This document shows, one piece after another, positions 15,400 through 27,388 of a stretch of DNA of 64,000 bases. This DNA is from Bordetella sp. LUAb4. GTDB lineage: Bacteria > Pseudomonadota > Gammaproteobacteria > Burkholderiales > Burkholderiaceae_B. The notes beneath the pieces were generated by a model. That model worked only from the letters and a program-made list of their open reading frames with translations. It searched no databases and was not told the DNA's origin. The translations under genes were made by a program, and so were the position numbers. Position 1 is the stretch's first letter. Every line of letters begins with the position of its first letter. Location of the stretch: positions 62,001-126,000 of the forward strand of contig NZ_JAHPZX010000011.1 of assembly GCF_021325795.1 (NCBI RefSeq), read 5' to 3'.

Positions 15400-17474
15400 T
15401 ATTGGGGAATCAGTACGAAGAAGGTCACCAGGGCCAGGATGCCGATGATCATGGCGAAGGCGTAGTGATAGATGTAGCCGGACTGCAGGCGGCGGCTGAC
15501 ACCCGCCACCCAGCCCACCAGCTTGGCGCTACCGTTGATGATCACGCCATCGATGAGGCCGCGGTCACCCGCCTGCCACAAGCCACGGCCCAGGCAGCGT
15601 GCGCCGCGAGCGATCACCTGCTCGTTGAACCAGTCGACGAAATACTTGTTCTCGAGGATGCGGTTGACGCCGGACAGGCTGCTGTAGATCTTGGCCGGAA
15701 CCTTGGGGTTGACCAGGTAGCAGTACCAGGCGACCACCGCGCCGGCCACCACCAGCCAGAACGGCAGCGTGGTGAAGGCGTGCGTGCCGAACGCGACCCA
15801 GCCGTGCCATTCCTCGGCCAGCTCGTGCATGGCCGGGTGTTGCGGCAGCACGGAGATGACGCCGTTGAAGTACTTGCCGAACAGCATCGGATCGACCACC
15901 AGCGCACCGATGATGACCGACGGAATGGCCAGCAGCACCAGCGGCAGCGTGACCACCCAGGGCGACTCGTGCGGGGGACCGCTGTGGCCGTGGCCATGGT
16001 CGTCATGGGCATGATCGTCGTGGCCATGGGCAGCCGCGTGCGCGTCGCCATGGGCGTGATCATCATGACCGTGGCCGCCATGGGCATCGTGTGCATGCGT
16101 ATCGAAACGCGGCTTGCCGTGGAACACCAGGAAGTACACGCGGAAGGAATACAGCGAGGTGACGAACACGCCGATCAGCGTGGCGTAGTGGGCAAAGCCC
16201 GCGCCCCAGACGTCGGCGGCGCCGGCGGCCTCGATGATGTGTTCCTTCGAATAGAAGCCCGAGAAGAACGGCGTGCCGACCAGCGCCAGCGTACCGATCA
16301 GGAAGGTGATCCAGGTGATGGGCATGTACTTGCGCAGGCCGCCCATGTTGCGGATGTCCTGGTCGTGGTGCATGCCGATGATCACCGAGCCCGCGCCCAG
16401 GAACAGCAGCGCCTTGAAGAAGGCGTGCGTCATCAGGTGGAAGATCGCCACCGAGTAGGCCGACGCGCCCAGCGCCACGGTCATATAGCCCAGCTGCGAC
16501 AGCGTGGAGTACGCGACCACGCGCTTGATGTCGGTCTGGATGATGCCCAGGATGCCCAGGAACAGCGCACCGATGGCACCGATCACGATGATGAAGGACA
16601 GGGCGGTATCGGAGTGCTCGAACAGGGGCGAGAAACGCGCCACCATGAAGATGCCGGCCGTCACCATGGTCGCCGCGTGGATCAGCGCCGAGATCGGGGT
16701 CGGGCCTTCCATCGAATCCGGCAGCCAGGCGTGCAGGGGCACCTGCGCCGACTTGCCCATGGCGCCGATGAACAGGCAGATACACGCCACCGTGATCATC
16801 ATCCAGTCGGTACCGGGGAAGGTCATGCCGGCCAGCTTGTCGGCTTGCGAGAACACGTCGCCGTACTGCATGGAACCGGCGTAGTGGAACAGCAGGCCGA
16901 TACCCAGCACGAAACCGAAGTCGCCTACCCGGTTGATCAGGAAGGCCTTCATGTTGGCGAAGATGGCGGTCTTGCGGGTGTACCAGAAACCGATCAGCAG
17001 GTAGGACACCAGGCCCACGGCTTCCCAGCCGAAGAACAGCTGCACCATGTTGTTCGACATCACCAGCATCAGCATGGAGAAGGTGAACAGCGAGATGTAG
17101 GCGAAGAAGCGCTGGTAGCCGGGATCGTCGGCCATGTAGCCGATGGTGTAGATGTGCACCATCAGCGACACCGAGGTCACCACCACCATCATCATGGCCG
17201 ACAGCGGGTCGATCAGGAAGCCGATGTTCAGCGGCGTGTTGCCGATCAGGCTCCAGGTGTAGACCAGGCCGTCGAAGCGATGGCCGTTGAGCACATCGCC
17301 CAGCACCATGAAGGAGCCGATGGTGGAGATCAACACACCGAGAATGGTGATCATGTGCGCGCCGCGCCGCCCGATGGGACGACCCAGGAAGCCGGTGCCG
17401 AAAAGGCCGGCCAGGATGGCGCCTGCCAGCGGCGCCAGCGCGATGAGCAGGTACAGATTGGGTGAGCTAGACAT
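15399..17474 (-). CDS. nuoL: NADH-quinone oxidoreductase subunit L
   Basis: A 691-aa distal antiporter-like subunit of complex I with the long lateral helix. Conserved motifs include LFFGWEAVGLVSYLLIGFWY and AQVPLHAWLPDSMEGPTP. Unusual here is a His/Asp/Gly-rich insertion at about residues 452-502 (DNA ~15968-16118), with runs such as HGHDDHAHDDHGHGH, in a predicted solvent loop before the C-terminal helices. It overlaps nuoM by one base. Confidence 0.97.
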   Translation of the reverse strand: MSSSPNLYLLIALAPLAGAILAGLFGTGFLGRPIGRRGAHMITILGVLISTIGSFMVLGDVLNGHRFDGLVYTWSLIGNTPLNIGFLIDPLSAMMMVVVTSVSLMVHIYTIGYMADDPGYQRFFAYISLFTFSMLMLVMSNNMVQLFFGWEAVGLVSYLLIGFWYTRKTAIFANMKAFLINRVGDFGFVLGIGLLFHYAGSMQYGDVFSQADKLAGMTFPGTDWMMITVACICLFIGAMGKSAQVPLHAWLPDSMEGPTPISALIHAATMVTAGIFMVARFSPLFEHSDTALSFIIVIGAIGALFLGILGIIQTDIKRVVAYSTLSQLGYMTVALGASAYSVAIFHLMTHAFFKALLFLGAGSVIIGMHHDQDIRNMGGLRKYMPITWITFLIGTLALVGTPFFSGFYSKEHIIEAAGAADVWGAGFAHYATLIGVFVTSLYSFRVYFLVFHGKPRFDTHAHDAHGGHGHDDHAHGDAHAAAHGHDDHAHDDHGHGHSGPPHESPWVVTLPLVLLAIPSVIIGALVVDPMLFGKYFNGVISVLPQHPAMHELAEEWHGWVAFGTHAFTTLPFWLVVAGAVVAWYCYLVNPKVPAKIYSSLSGVNRILENKYFVDWFNEQVIARGARCLGRGLWQAGDRGLIDGVIINGSAKLVGWVAGVSRRLQSGYIYHYAFAMIIGILALVTFFVLIPQ

Positions 17475-17491
17475 TTTTTTCCCGGACTCCG

Positions 17492-17800
17492 TCAGCCCTT
17501 CAGGCGATCGAGTTCGTCAACGTTGATCGTGTTCAGGTTACGGAACAGCAGTACCAGAATCGCCAGGCCGATGGCCGCTTCCGCGGCGGCGACCGTGAGA
17601 ATGAAGAACACGAAGACCTGACCGGCGGTGTCGCCGCTCCAGGTCGAGAACGCCACGAAGTTCATATTGACGGCCAGGAGCATCAGCTCCACGGACATCA
17701 GCAGAATGATCAGGTTGCGGCGGTTCAGGAAGATGCCGAAGATGCCGATGGCGAAGAGAATCGCCCCCAGTATCAGGTAATGGGCCAACGTCAGCGTCAT
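17492..17800 (-). CDS. nuoK: NADH-quinone oxidoreductase subunit K
   Basis: A 102-aa, three-helix membrane subunit of complex I with the conserved buried Glu residues in the helix reading [20 protein letters not shown]. The start overlaps the nuoJ stop by 4 nt, indicating translational coupling. Confidence 0.97.
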   Translation of the reverse strand: MTLTLAHYLILGAILFAIGIFGIFLNRRNLIILLMSVELMLLAVNMNFVAFSTWSGDTAGQVFVFFILTVAAAEAAIGLAILVLLFRNLNTINVDELDRLKG

Positions 17801-18444
17801 TGTTGTTCTCCTTGGGCGGGGGCGGAAGCGGCCTGGGCGGCGGCTTGCGCGCGTTCGCTCTGCGCCGGCATCTTGACCATGCGGAAGCGGTCCTGGGCGC
17901 GTACCTTGACGGCGTCGCTGGGGCTGAAGTACTTGACGTCGCGGCGGCGACGCAGGGTCAGCGCGATGGCCGACACCATGCCCACCAGCAGGATCGCCGC
18001 GCCGACTTCGACGGCGTACACATACTGCGTGTACATGGCGGTACCCAGGGCGCGCGCGTTGTTGTAGTCCGCGGCCACGGCGGCCGGGCCACCCGGCTGG
18101 TTCCAGGTGGAACCCAGCACGAAGGCCATTTCCAGCACCAACACCAGGCCGACGACCAGGCCGATGGGCAGGTACTTTTTCAGGCCCGCGCGCAGGTCAC
18201 CCATGCGGATGTCCAGCATCATCACCACGAACAGGAACAGCACCATCACCGCGCCCACGTAGACCAGGACCAGCAGTAGCGCCAGGAATTCGGCGCCCAG
18301 CAGCATCCACAACATGGCGGCGTTGAAGAAGACGAGGATCAGGTGCAGGACGGCGGTAACCGGGCTGCGTGCCGTGATCACACGGAAGGCTGCGACCACC
18401 AGGACGATGGCCAGCAGATAGAAGAGAACAGTCGTGAAAGTCAT
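17797..18444 (-). CDS. nuoJ: NADH-quinone oxidoreductase subunit J
   Basis: 215 aa from the ATG at 18444; the frame extends upstream into nuoI, so the shorter start beginning [11 protein letters not shown] is taken. It has five membrane helices in the first ~170 residues, then a hydrophilic Gln/Ala-rich tail. It links the Q module to the proton channels of complex I. Confidence 0.96.
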   Translation of the reverse strand: MTFTTVLFYLLAIVLVVAAFRVITARSPVTAVLHLILVFFNAAMLWMLLGAEFLALLLVLVYVGAVMVLFLFVVMMLDIRMGDLRAGLKKYLPIGLVVGLVLVLEMAFVLGSTWNQPGGPAAVAADYNNARALGTAMYTQYVYAVEVGAAILLVGMVSAIALTLRRRRDVKYFSPSDAVKVRAQDRFRMVKMPAQSERAQAAAQAASAPAQGEQQ

Positions 18445-18460
18445 GGAGTCGTACCAGGCA

Positions 18461-18949
18461 TCAACGGTATGGCGCGTCTTCGGTGCGACGACGGGCGATT
18501 TCGGTTTCGAACTGATCACCCACCGCCAACAGCATGTCTTTGGTGAAGTACAGGTCGCCGCGCTTTTCGCCGTGGTATTCGTGGATGTGCGTTTCCACGA
18601 TGGAATCCACCGGACAGCTTTCTTCGCAGAAACCGCAGAAGATGCACTTGGTCAGATCGATGTCGTAGCGCGAGGTACGGCGCGAACCGTCGTCACGCAC
18701 TTCCGACTCGATGGTGATGGCAAGCGCCGGGCACACCGCTTCGCACAGTTTGCAGGCGATGCAGCGCTCTTCCCCATTGGGATAGCGGCGCAGCGCGTGC
18801 AAGCCACGGAAACGCGGCGAAGCCGGCGTTTTTTCGTAGGGATAACGCAGGGTCACCTTACGCTTGAAGAAATATTTGCCCGTCAGGCGCATGCCCTTGA
18901 GCAGTTCGGTCAGCAACAGACTGCCGAAGAAATCCTTGATCGCTTCCAT
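18461..18949 (-). CDS. nuoI: NADH-quinone oxidoreductase subunit I
   Basis: A 162-aa ferredoxin-like subunit carrying two [4Fe-4S] clusters (N6a/N6b). Both CxxCxxCxxxCP motifs are present ([12 protein letters not shown] and [12 protein letters not shown]). An amphipathic N-terminal helix anchors it at the membrane. It lies between nuoH and nuoJ as expected. Confidence 0.98.
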   Translation of the reverse strand: MEAIKDFFGSLLLTELLKGMRLTGKYFFKRKVTLRYPYEKTPASPRFRGLHALRRYPNGEERCIACKLCEAVCPALAITIESEVRDDGSRRTSRYDIDLTKCIFCGFCEESCPVDSIVETHIHEYHGEKRGDLYFTKDMLLAVGDQFETEIARRRTEDAPYR

Positions 18950-18970
18950 AATCCAGCCTTTTCCTGTCGC

Positions 18971-20044
18971 TCAGCGCCAAATGTTCCAGGGCGTCTGCAT
19001 CCAGATCGCCACCACCAGCAGCCACACACCGGTCAGCGGGATGAAAATTTTCCAGCCCAGACGCATGATCTGGTCATAGCGGTAACGCGGGAACGACGCG
19101 CGGAACCACACGAACATCGAAACCACGACAAACGTCTTCAAGCCCAGCCAGATCCAGCCGGGAATCCAGGTCAGCGGCGCGATGTCGATGGGCGACATCC
19201 AGCCACCCAGGAACATGATGGACGCCAGCGCCGACAGCAGGATCATGTTGGCGTATTCACCCAGGAAGAACAGGGCGAAAGCCATACCCGAGTACTCGAC
19301 CATGTGGCCGGCCACGATTTCCGATTCGCCCTCCACCACGTCGAAGGGGTGGCGGTTGGTTTCGGCCACGGCCGACACCACGTAGATCACGAACAGCGGC
19401 AGCAGCGGCAGCCAGTTCCACGACAGGAACGTCAGGCCGTGGGAGGCGAACCAGCCCCTGCCCTGCCCCATCACGATCTCGCTCATGTTCAGGCTGCCCG
19501 ACACCAGCAGCACCGTCACCAGCACGAAACCGATGGCCAGTTCATACGACACCATCTGCGCGGCGGCGCGCAGCGCGCCCAGGAACGCGTACTTGGAGTT
19601 CGACGCCCAGCCGGCCACGATCACGCCGTACACGCCCACCGAGGTGATGGCCATGATGTACAGCAGGCCGGCGTTGACGTTGGCCAGCACCACCTGCGGA
19701 CCGAAAGGCACCACGGCCCAGGCCGCCAGCGCCGGCATCAGCGTGACCACGGGGGCCAGGATGAACAGGATGCGGTTGGACTCGGTCGGAAGAATCACTT
19801 CCTTGGTCAGCAGCTTGAACACGTCCGCGAACGGCTGCGCCAAACCCTTGATACCGACGCGGTTGGGGCCGAGACGCACGTGCATGAAGCCGATCATCTT
19901 GCGTTCCCACAGCGTGAGATAAGCCACGCAAAGAATGATGGGCACCGCGATGACGACGATCTTGATGAGCGTCCAGATGATCAGCCAGGGCGTCGCGCCC
20001 AACAAGGCCGTGCCCTGCGCTTCCAGGGTGTTGAGCCATTCCAT
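18971..20044 (-). CDS. nuoH: NADH-quinone oxidoreductase subunit H
   Basis: A 357-aa, eight-helix membrane subunit forming the quinone-binding cavity with NuoB/NuoD. Characteristic segments include [18 protein letters not shown] and [19 protein letters not shown]. Its ATG overlaps the nuoG stop by one base (TGATG). Confidence 0.98.
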   Translation of the reverse strand: MEWLNTLEAQGTALLGATPWLIIWTLIKIVVIAVPIILCVAYLTLWERKMIGFMHVRLGPNRVGIKGLAQPFADVFKLLTKEVILPTESNRILFILAPVVTLMPALAAWAVVPFGPQVVLANVNAGLLYIMAITSVGVYGVIVAGWASNSKYAFLGALRAAAQMVSYELAIGFVLVTVLLVSGSLNMSEIVMGQGRGWFASHGLTFLSWNWLPLLPLFVIYVVSAVAETNRHPFDVVEGESEIVAGHMVEYSGMAFALFFLGEYANMILLSALASIMFLGGWMSPIDIAPLTWIPGWIWLGLKTFVVVSMFVWFRASFPRYRYDQIMRLGWKIFIPLTGVWLLVVAIWMQTPWNIWR

Positions 20045-22371
20045 CAGGCACGCTCCACGCTAATTTGACCAAAGGCGCCACCCAGGGCGGCGGTTTTCTC
20101 GAAGGCGGCGGCGACACGCACGGCGCGATCGGCAACCGCGTCGTCCTGCACGGTTTCCAGTTCGATGCTGCCGGCGGCGCCGGCAACCTTCACCTTGACG
20201 CCAGCGGTCAGCCCCAGGCCCGCCAGGGTGCGGCCGTTCATGCGGGCCGACGGCGCGCGCGAAGCGGGCGCGGCTTGCAGGGGACCGGAGCGACGCACGA
20301 TGGCGTCAGTGCGGTAGATCGGCACGTCGGCGACACGTTCCAGGCCCGACAGCGCCTGGCCCACGCCCACCGCGGCGTTGATGCGGTTCGACAGGCGGCC
20401 TTCGATGCCGCCGGACAGCGCCGCGTCGCGCACCGATTCCGAGGTCTCGTCGTCGAAGCCGGGCAGGTGCAGCACATTGCCCAACACGCGCAGCACCTTC
20501 CAGCCCGGACGGCTTTCGCCATGCGGTGCCACGGTGCCCTTGAAGCTTTGGGCCAGGCCCTGGGCATTGACGTACGTGCCCGAGGTTTCCGTGAACGGCG
20601 CCACTGGCAGCATGACGTCGGCCCAGTCGGCGGCGGCCGAGCGGTACGAGGTCAGGGCCACGGTGAATTGCGCATCGCGCAAGGCGGCCACGGCTTGCGG
20701 GCCGTTGTCGGCATCCAGCAGCGGCTCGGCGTGCAGCACGACGTAGGCCTTGAGCGGATCGGCCAGCATGGCGGCGGCGTTCTTGCCGCCCTTGCCCGGC
20801 ACGGCGCCGGCCAGGTAGCCGCCGACGGTGTTGCCACCCGAGGTCAGGAAGCCGAAACGGGCGCCCGCCAATTCGGCGACGGCCTGGCCGTTGGCGGCCA
20901 GGGTCGAGGCCTGGGCCGACGCCACGGCCATATTGCCCATGAACACGCCGGCATTGGCGCCGGAGGTCAGGCTGGCGGCGATCAGCTTGGCGTTTTCGCC
21001 AGGCGTCACGGACGCGAATTCAGCCGGCACGGCCTGGCCCTTCAACTGGGCCAGCGCCACGGCCACTTCGGCCAGGGCGCGCGGCAGCTCGGACGGCGCC
21101 ACGGTCAGGCGCGCGGCCACCGGCAGCAGCGGATCATCGGACACGCTGTCGAGCAGCAGCACCTGGGTGCCGCGCTTGGCGGCCTGGCGCAGGCGTTGCG
21201 CGAACAGCGGGTGATCCTTGCGCAGGAAGGAGCCCACGACCAGTACGCGGTCCAGCGTGTCCAGATCGGCGATCGGCATGCCCAGCCACGGCGCGCCATT
21301 CAAGGCGGCGTCGAAGGCCGGATCGGTCTGGCGCAAGCGGAAGTCGATGTTTTCCGAACCCAGGGCGCGCACCAGGCGACCCAGCAAGGCGAATTCTTCG
21401 GTGGTGGCGTATTCGGTAGCCAGGGCACCGATCTGGCCGGCGCCGAAGCTGTCACGCACGCGCGCCAGGCCCTGCCCCACGGTCTGCAGCGCGTCGGCCC
21501 ACGAGGCTTCGCGCCACGTGCCGTCGGCATTGCGGATCATCGGCACGCTCAGGCGGTCTTCGCTGTTCAGGCCTTCGTACGAGAAGCGGTCGCGGTCGCT
21601 GATCCAGCATTCGTTGACGGCGTCGTTTTCGAACGGCACCACGCGCAGGACTTCTTCACCCTTGACCTGCACCACCAGATTGGCGCCCACGCTGTCATGC
21701 GGGCTGACCGAGCGGCGGCGCGCCAGTTCCCAGGTACGGGCGCTGTAGCGGAACGGCTTGGAGGTCAGCGCGCCGACGGGACAGAGGTCGATCATGTTGC
21801 CGGACAGTTCCGACTCGATGGTACGGCCCACGAAGGTGGTGATTTCGGAATGCTCGCCACGGCCCAGCATGCCCAGTTCCATGACGCCGGCGATTTCCTG
21901 GCCGAAGCGTACGCAACGGGTGCAGTGGATGCAGCGGGTCATTTCCTCGGCCGACACCAGCGGGCCCAGGTCCTTGTGGAACACCACGCGCTTCTCTTCG
22001 TGATAGCGCGAGGCCGAGCCGCCATAACCGACGGCCAGATCCTGCAGCTGGCACTCACCGCCCTGGTCGCAGATCGGGCAATCCAGCGGGTGGTTGATCA
22101 GCAGGAACTCCATGACCGACTTTTGCGCGGCCTTGGCTTTTTCCGAGTTGGTGAAGACCACCATGCCGTTGGTCACGGGCGTGGCGCAGGCCGGCAGGGC
22201 CTTGGGCGCCTTTTCCACTTCGACCAGGCACATGCGGCAGTTCGCCGCGATGGAGAGCTTCTTGTGGTAGCAGAAATGCGGCACGTACTGCCCGACTTTC
22301 TGGGCCGCATGCATCACCATGCTGCCTTCGGGCACTTCTACCTTGTTGCCGTCGACGGTTAGTTCAACCAT
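20044..22371 (-). CDS. nuoG: NADH-quinone oxidoreductase subunit G
   Basis: A 775-aa peripheral-arm subunit. Cysteines for the 2Fe-2S cluster N1b (FCYH...NCRMC...PAC) and the 4Fe-4S clusters N5 ([14 protein letters not shown]) and N4 (CIHCTRC...LCP) are present in the first ~230 residues, followed by a molybdopterin-oxidoreductase-like domain. The region where E. coli has the extra N7 Cys set reads [14 protein letters not shown], so N7 appears absent, as in many proteobacteria. Confidence 0.97.
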   Translation of the reverse strand: MVELTVDGNKVEVPEGSMVMHAAQKVGQYVPHFCYHKKLSIAANCRMCLVEVEKAPKALPACATPVTNGMVVFTNSEKAKAAQKSVMEFLLINHPLDCPICDQGGECQLQDLAVGYGGSASRYHEEKRVVFHKDLGPLVSAEEMTRCIHCTRCVRFGQEIAGVMELGMLGRGEHSEITTFVGRTIESELSGNMIDLCPVGALTSKPFRYSARTWELARRRSVSPHDSVGANLVVQVKGEEVLRVVPFENDAVNECWISDRDRFSYEGLNSEDRLSVPMIRNADGTWREASWADALQTVGQGLARVRDSFGAGQIGALATEYATTEEFALLGRLVRALGSENIDFRLRQTDPAFDAALNGAPWLGMPIADLDTLDRVLVVGSFLRKDHPLFAQRLRQAAKRGTQVLLLDSVSDDPLLPVAARLTVAPSELPRALAEVAVALAQLKGQAVPAEFASVTPGENAKLIAASLTSGANAGVFMGNMAVASAQASTLAANGQAVAELAGARFGFLTSGGNTVGGYLAGAVPGKGGKNAAAMLADPLKAYVVLHAEPLLDADNGPQAVAALRDAQFTVALTSYRSAAADWADVMLPVAPFTETSGTYVNAQGLAQSFKGTVAPHGESRPGWKVLRVLGNVLHLPGFDDETSESVRDAALSGGIEGRLSNRINAAVGVGQALSGLERVADVPIYRTDAIVRRSGPLQAAPASRAPSARMNGRTLAGLGLTAGVKVKVAGAAGSIELETVQDDAVADRAVRVAAAFEKTAALGGAFGQISVERA

Positions 22372-22386
22372 TGCTGTTCCTGGGAC

Positions 22387-23754
22387 CTACAGATATTGCG
22401 GGACCACACACGACTTGTGCTCGATGTGGTGCGCGAATTCGTCACGAAAATGCTTCAGAAAGCCTCGTACCGGCATGGCGGCAGCGTCGCCCAGGGCGCA
22501 AATGGTGCGGCCCATGATGTTGCCGGCGACGTTGTCCAGCATGTCCAGATCTTCCGGACGGCCATGGCCGTGCTCGATACGTTGGACCATGCGGTACAGC
22601 CAGCCCGTGCCTTCACGGCACGGCGTGCACTGGCCGCAGCTTTCTTCGAAGTAGAAATAGGACAGTCGCAGCAGCGACTTGACCATGCAGCGCGTGTCGT
22701 CCATGACAATGACCGCGCCCGAACCCAGCATGGAGCCCGCCTTGGCGATGGAGTCGTAGTCCATGGTGGTTTCCATCATGATGTTCGCCGGCAGCACCGG
22801 CGCACTGGAACCACCAGGAATGACGGCCTTCAACTGACGGCCGGCGCGCATGCCGCCCGCCAACTCCAGCAGCTTGGAGAACGGCGTGCCCATGGGGATC
22901 TCGTAGTTGCCGGGACGCTCGACGTCGCCGGTGATCGAGAAAATCTTGGTGCCGCCGTTGTTGGGCTTGCCCACTTCCAGATACTGCGGACCGCCGTTGC
23001 GGATGATCCAGGGCACCGCCGCGAACGTTTCGGTGTTGTTGATCGTGGTGGGCTTGCCGTACAGGCCGAAGCTGGCCGGGAACGGCGGCTTGAAGCGCGG
23101 CTGGCCTTTCTTGCCTTCCAGCGATTCGAGCAGCGCGGTTTCCTCGCCACAGATATAGGCACCGTAGCCGTGGAAGGCGTGCAGCTGGAAGCTGAACTCC
23201 GAGCCCAACAGCTTGTCACCCAGGAAGCCGGCGGCGCGCGCCTCTTCCAGCGCTTCCTCGAACCGGTCATAGACCTCGAAGATTTCGCCGTGGATGTAGT
23301 TGTAACCCACCGAGATGCCCATCGCGAAGGCGGCGATGGCCATGCCTTCGATGACGATGTGCGGATTGAAACGCAGGATGTCGCGGTCCTTGAACGTGCC
23401 CGGCTCGCCCTCATCTGAATTGCAGACGAGATACTTCTGGCCCGGGAACGTACGCGGCATGAAGCTCCACTTCAGGCCGGTCGGGAAGCCCGCGCCGCCG
23501 CGGCCGCGCAGGCCCGACGCCTTGACTTCGGCGATGACGTCTTCCGGCTTCATGCCGGTGGTCAGGATCTTGCGCAGAGCTTCGTAGCCACCGCGCTTGA
23601 CGTAGTCTTCCAGGCGCCAGTTCTGGCCATCCAGGCCATCCAGGATCTGCGGGCCGATATGGCGGCCGTGCAGGCACATGGACTGCGACAGGTCATGCAG
23701 GGGATTGGGATCCAGCCCCTGCGAAAATTGACGATACAGGTCCGGCGCGTTCAT
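22387..23754 (-). CDS. nuoF: NADH-quinone oxidoreductase subunit F
   Basis: 455 aa from the ATG at 23754, which overlaps the nuoE stop by 4 nt (ATGA). It binds NADH, FMN and cluster N3. The glycine-rich [16 protein letters not shown] and the N3 motif [14 protein letters not shown] are present. A longer in-frame extension upstream lies in nuoE and is rejected. Confidence 0.97.
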   Translation of the reverse strand: MNAPDLYRQFSQGLDPNPLHDLSQSMCLHGRHIGPQILDGLDGQNWRLEDYVKRGGYEALRKILTTGMKPEDVIAEVKASGLRGRGGAGFPTGLKWSFMPRTFPGQKYLVCNSDEGEPGTFKDRDILRFNPHIVIEGMAIAAFAMGISVGYNYIHGEIFEVYDRFEEALEEARAAGFLGDKLLGSEFSFQLHAFHGYGAYICGEETALLESLEGKKGQPRFKPPFPASFGLYGKPTTINNTETFAAVPWIIRNGGPQYLEVGKPNNGGTKIFSITGDVERPGNYEIPMGTPFSKLLELAGGMRAGRQLKAVIPGGSSAPVLPANIMMETTMDYDSIAKAGSMLGSGAVIVMDDTRCMVKSLLRLSYFYFEESCGQCTPCREGTGWLYRMVQRIEHGHGRPEDLDMLDNVAGNIMGRTICALGDAAAMPVRGFLKHFRDEFAHHIEHKSCVVPQYL

Positions 23755-24245
23755 GCCGACTCTCCTTGAGCCTTCAAGCTGTCCACCAGCGCATCCAGCT
23801 TTTCTTCGGACATGCGCACGCACATGTGCTTGTTGTTCACGATCAGCACCGGCGAGTCGCCACAGGCGCCCATGCACTCGCCCTCGACCAGGGTGAACAG
23901 GCCGTCGGCGGTGGTGCCGCGGTAGTCGATGCCCAGCTTGCGCTTGAGGTAGTCGCCGGCCTTTTCGCCGTCACGCAGCGCGCAAGGCAGGTTGGTACAG
24001 ACGCTGATCTTGTGCTTGCCCACCTTGTTCACGTCGAACATGTTGTAGAAGGTCGCGACCTCCTGCACGGCGATGGGGGGCACGCCAAGATAATTGGCCA
24101 CGTCCTCGATGATCTCGGTCGACAACCAACCCTGCTCGTCCTGGGCGATCGCCAGGGAAGCCATGATGGCCGACTGCTTCTGATCGGCTGGGAACTTGGT
24201 CAGTTCCCGGTCGATTTTCTGGTAAGCCTGTTCGGAAAGCAGCAT
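23751..24245 (-). CDS. nuoE: NADH-quinone oxidoreductase subunit E
   Basis: A 164-aa thioredoxin-like subunit carrying 2Fe-2S cluster N1a. The four cysteines are in VCTNLPC and ECMGAC (about residues 83-128). The start MLLSEQAY at 24245 gives the normal family length. It is separated from nuoD by 92 bp, the largest gap inside the operon besides the nuoC-nuoB and nuoB-nuoA gaps of about 40-50 bp. Confidence 0.97.
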   Translation of the reverse strand: MLLSEQAYQKIDRELTKFPADQKQSAIMASLAIAQDEQGWLSTEIIEDVANYLGVPPIAVQEVATFYNMFDVNKVGKHKISVCTNLPCALRDGEKAGDYLKRKLGIDYRGTTADGLFTLVEGECMGACGDSPVLIVNNKHMCVRMSEEKLDALVDSLKAQGESA

Positions 24246-24337
24246 AAGTTTGAATCCGGATTGAGCGAGAGCCCTGTACAAGTACGGTCTGAGCGGGGCT
24301 CTCGGTTCGGGTCTTTCTTCTAAGTTCTGGCGACGCC

Positions 24338-25591
24338 TTAGCGATCGATCTCGCCAAACACGATGTCCTGCGTGCCGATGATCGTGACGGCGTCGGCGAT
24401 CATGTGGCCGCGCGACATCTCGTCCAGCGCATGCAAGTGGGCGAAACCGGGCGCGCGTATCTTCAGGCGGTAAGGCTTGTTGGCGCCGTCGGACACCAGG
24501 TAGATACCGAATTCGCCTTTGGGATGTTCGACCGCCGAATAGGCTTCGCCCGGCGGCACATGGAAACCTTCGGTGAAGAGCTTGAAGTGGTGAATCAGCT
24601 CTTCCATATTGGTTTTCATGGCGGTGCGCTTGGGCGGCGCCACCTTGTGGTTGTCGATCATCACCGGGCCGGGGTTGTTGCGCAGCCACTCGACGCACTG
24701 GCGGATGATGCGGTTGCTCTGACGCAACTCGTTCACCCGCACCAGGTAGCGGTCGTAGCAGTCGCCGTTGACGCCGACGGGAATATCGAAATCCATCAGG
24801 TCGTAGACTTCATACGGCTGCGTCTTGCGCAGGTCCCAGGCCACGCCCGAACCACGCAACATCGGACCGGTGAAGCCCAGCGCCTTGGCGCGATCGGGAT
24901 CGACCACGCCGATACCGACCAGGCGCTGCTTCCAGATGCGGTTGTCGGTGAGCAGGGTTTCGTACTCGTCGACGCAGGCGGGGAAGCGGTTGGTGAAATC
25001 TTCGATGAAGTCCAGCAGCGAACCCGAACGGGCGTCGTTCCACTGGCGCATTTCCTTTTCGCTGCGGTACTTGCTGCCGGCCTGCTGCGGCATGGTGTCC
25101 GGCAGGTCGCGATACACGCCGCCGGGACGGTAGTAGGCCGCGTGCATGCGCGCGCCCGAGACGGCTTCGTAGCAGTCCATCAGGTCTTCGCGTTCGCGGA
25201 AGGCATACAGGAAGACCGCCATGGCGCCCACGTCCAGCGCGTGCGAACCCAGCGACATCAGGTGGTTCAGGACGCGGGTGATTTCATCGAACATCACCCG
25301 GATGTACTGCGCGCGCAACGGCGCTTCGACACCCAGCAGCTTCTCGATGGCCATGACATAGGCGTGCTCGTTACACATCATGGACACGTAGTCCAGGCGG
25401 TCCATATAGGGCAGCGCCTGGATGAAAGTCTTGTGCTCGGCCAGCTTCTCGGTCGCGCGGTGCAGCAAGCCGATATGCGGGTCGGCGCGCTGGATCACTT
25501 CGCCGTCCAGTTCCAGCACCAGGCGCAGCACACCGTGCGCGGCCGGATGCTGCGGCCCGAAGTTGAGCGTGTAGTTCTTGATTTCAGCCAT
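24338..25591 (-). CDS. nuoD: NADH-quinone oxidoreductase subunit D
   Basis: A 417-aa, 49-kDa-type subunit that helps form the quinone site. It begins with the conserved [22 protein letters not shown] and ends [11 protein letters not shown]. It starts 2 nt after the nuoC stop. nuoC and nuoD are separate genes, unlike the fused nuoCD of E. coli. Confidence 0.98.
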   Translation of the reverse strand: MAEIKNYTLNFGPQHPAAHGVLRLVLELDGEVIQRADPHIGLLHRATEKLAEHKTFIQALPYMDRLDYVSMMCNEHAYVMAIEKLLGVEAPLRAQYIRVMFDEITRVLNHLMSLGSHALDVGAMAVFLYAFREREDLMDCYEAVSGARMHAAYYRPGGVYRDLPDTMPQQAGSKYRSEKEMRQWNDARSGSLLDFIEDFTNRFPACVDEYETLLTDNRIWKQRLVGIGVVDPDRAKALGFTGPMLRGSGVAWDLRKTQPYEVYDLMDFDIPVGVNGDCYDRYLVRVNELRQSNRIIRQCVEWLRNNPGPVMIDNHKVAPPKRTAMKTNMEELIHHFKLFTEGFHVPPGEAYSAVEHPKGEFGIYLVSDGANKPYRLKIRAPGFAHLHALDEMSRGHMIADAVTIIGTQDIVFGEIDR

Positions 25592-25593
25592 GA

Positions 25594-26220
25594 TCAGCGA
25601 CCGGCTCCGTAAGTATCTTCGCGCACGACGCGCGGCGTGATTTCACGCGGATCGATGGTGACCGGCTGGTAAATGACGCGGCGCTGTTCGGGGTCGTAGC
25701 GCATCTCGACGTTGCCGGACAGCGGGAAGTCCTTGCGGAAGGGATGGCCGATGAAGCCATAGTCCGTCAAGATGCGGCGCAAGTCGGGGTGGCCTTCGAA
25801 CACGATGCCATACAGGTCGAACGCTTCGCGCTCGTACCAGCTGACGCCCGGCCAGCACTCGATCAACGAGGACACCATGGGGAAGTCGTCCTGGGCGGCC
25901 CAGGTACGCACGCGCAGGCGCCAGTTGTGTTCGACCGACAGCAGGTGCACGACGACGGCGTAGCGGTTGCCTTGCGCGCGGCCGGCTTTTTCCTCGGCTT
26001 CCTGGCGCGAGCCGTTGCCCCACGTCAGGTAATCGACGCCGCACAGGTCCACACAGGATTCGAAGCGCAACGTCGCGTCGGTGCGCAGCTTGTTGCAGGC
26101 CGACACCCATTGCGCCGGCGGGACTTCGAGAGTCAGTTCACCCAGGGCCTCGTTCAGCACGATTGCGTCGCCAAACGCGGCCAGCAGGTTGTTTTTCAGG
26201 GTTTCGAGCCTGGTCATCAT
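25594..26220 (-). CDS. nuoC: NADH-quinone oxidoreductase subunit C
   Basis: 208 aa from one of two adjacent ATG codons (26220 or 26217). The 30-kDa-subunit signature is seen around [21 protein letters not shown], followed by [10 protein letters not shown]. It is a hydrophilic-arm scaffold subunit next to NuoD. Confidence 0.97.
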   Translation of the reverse strand: MMTRLETLKNNLLAAFGDAIVLNEALGELTLEVPPAQWVSACNKLRTDATLRFESCVDLCGVDYLTWGNGSRQEAEEKAGRAQGNRYAVVVHLLSVEHNWRLRVRTWAAQDDFPMVSSLIECWPGVSWYEREAFDLYGIVFEGHPDLRRILTDYGFIGHPFRKDFPLSGNVEMRYDPEQRRVIYQPVTIDPREITPRVVREDTYGAGR

Positions 26221-26271
26221 CTTCAACGAGTAGGTGAGCCACGCAATACAGATGCGCGGCCAAGGCCGCGC

Positions 26272-26751
26272 TTAGCGCGCGATGGTGTTGGTCCGACGGA
26301 TCTTGTCCTGCATCTGCAGCAGACCGTAGACCAGCGCCTCCGCCGTGGGCGGGCAACCCGGCACATAAACATCGACCGGCACAATACGATCACAGCCACG
26401 CACCACCGAATACGAGTAGTGGTAGTAGCCGCCCCCGTTCGCACAGGAGCCCATCGACACGACCCAGCGCGGTTCCGGCATCTGGTCATAGACCTTGCGC
26501 AACGCCGGCGCCATCTTGTTGCACAGGGTGCCGGCCACGATCATCAGATCGGACTGACGCGGACTGGGGCGGAAGATGATCCCGAACTGGTCCAGGTCAT
26601 AACGGGCGGCGCCCGCGTGCATCATCTCCACCGCGCAACAGGCCAGACCAAAGGTCATCGGCCACATCGAACCCGTCTTAGCCCAATTGATGAACTTGTC
26701 GGCGCTGGTGGTGATAAAGCCCTGCTTGTGTAAGCCTTCTTCAATAGCCAT
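26272..26751 (-). CDS. nuoB: NADH-quinone oxidoreductase subunit B
   Basis: A 159-aa PSST-type subunit holding the terminal cluster N2. Ligand cysteines are in [18 protein letters not shown] and VPGCPPTAE. It transfers electrons to quinone. Confidence 0.98.
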   Translation of the reverse strand: MAIEEGLHKQGFITTSADKFINWAKTGSMWPMTFGLACCAVEMMHAGAARYDLDQFGIIFRPSPRQSDLMIVAGTLCNKMAPALRKVYDQMPEPRWVVSMGSCANGGGYYHYSYSVVRGCDRIVPVDVYVPGCPPTAEALVYGLLQMQDKIRRTNTIAR

Positions 26752-26787
26752 ATTCGTCTCTGCTAGCGTGATCAGGACCCGGGAAGA

Positions 26788-27147
26788 TTATTCCCAGTCG
26801 AGCGCGCCCTTCTTCCATTCGTAAATGAAACCCACCGTCAGCACGGCCAGGAAAATCATGACTGTCCAGAAACCCACCAAGCCGACCGCGCCGTGCGCGA
26901 TAGCCCAGGGAAACAGGAAAGCGATTTCGAGGTCGAACAGGATGAATAGGATGGCGACGAGGTAATAACGCACGTCGAACTTCATGCGGGCGTCTTCAAA
27001 TGCTTCGAAGCCGCACTCATAGGGAGCGAGTTTTTCCGCGTAGGGGCGTCGGGGGCCGAGCAGCGAGCCTGCTGTCAGCAGCGCAAAGCCAATGCCCGTT
27101 GCCACGACGATAAAGAGCAGAACGGGGAAATATTCTTGCAGATTCAT
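26788..27147 (-). CDS. nuoA: NADH-quinone oxidoreductase subunit A
   Basis: A 119-aa, three-helix membrane subunit and first gene of the operon. The conserved [20 protein letters not shown] loop and a second helix with FLFPWA are present. The nuo promoter must lie between this gene and the porin terminator. Confidence 0.97.
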   Translation of the reverse strand: MNLQEYFPVLLFIVVATGIGFALLTAGSLLGPRRPYAEKLAPYECGFEAFEDARMKFDVRYYLVAILFILFDLEIAFLFPWAIAHGAVGLVGFWTVMIFLAVLTVGFIYEWKKGALDWE

Positions 27148-27174
27148 TCTGGCGCGTCCGTCATATGCACAAAC

Positions 27175-27210
27175 CTTTGGATTGTAGCATTTTGACCGTT
27201 ACTTCCGGCT
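27175..27210 (-). promoter_or_regulatory. Possible nuo operon promoter
   Basis: On the minus strand a good -10 hexamer TACAAT (27186-27181) lies about 35 bp before the nuoA ATG. At a 17-bp spacing the -35 position reads GCCGGA, a poor match, so activator help or a different start is possible. Confidence 0.4.
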
Positions 27211-27362
27211 GAACTGGGTTGGGCCTCTTATATAAGAGTGCAAGCCAGCCACGACACCGCAAAATCGCCGCCCCCGCTGCGTTTTGTAGCGGGCGAATTG
27301 TACCTTGCAGCGCTGATCAGGGGTGCCGATCCGGGGTGCCGAAAAGCATCCGGACAAAATAA

Positions 27363-27388
27363 AAAAGCCATCCGCGAGGATGGCTTTT
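27363..27388 (-). terminator. Rho-independent terminator of the porin gene
   Basis: An 11-bp stem (AAAAGCCATCC at 27363-27373 pairs with 27378-27388) with a 4-nt loop is flanked by A and T runs on both sides, so it can act in both directions. It lies about 95 bp after the porin stop. Confidence 0.9.

Noticed and set aside
20065-22362. A 765-aa plus-strand open frame opposite nuoG
   Set aside because: nuoG is certain from its iron-sulphur motifs; the opposite frame has no recognisable protein pattern.
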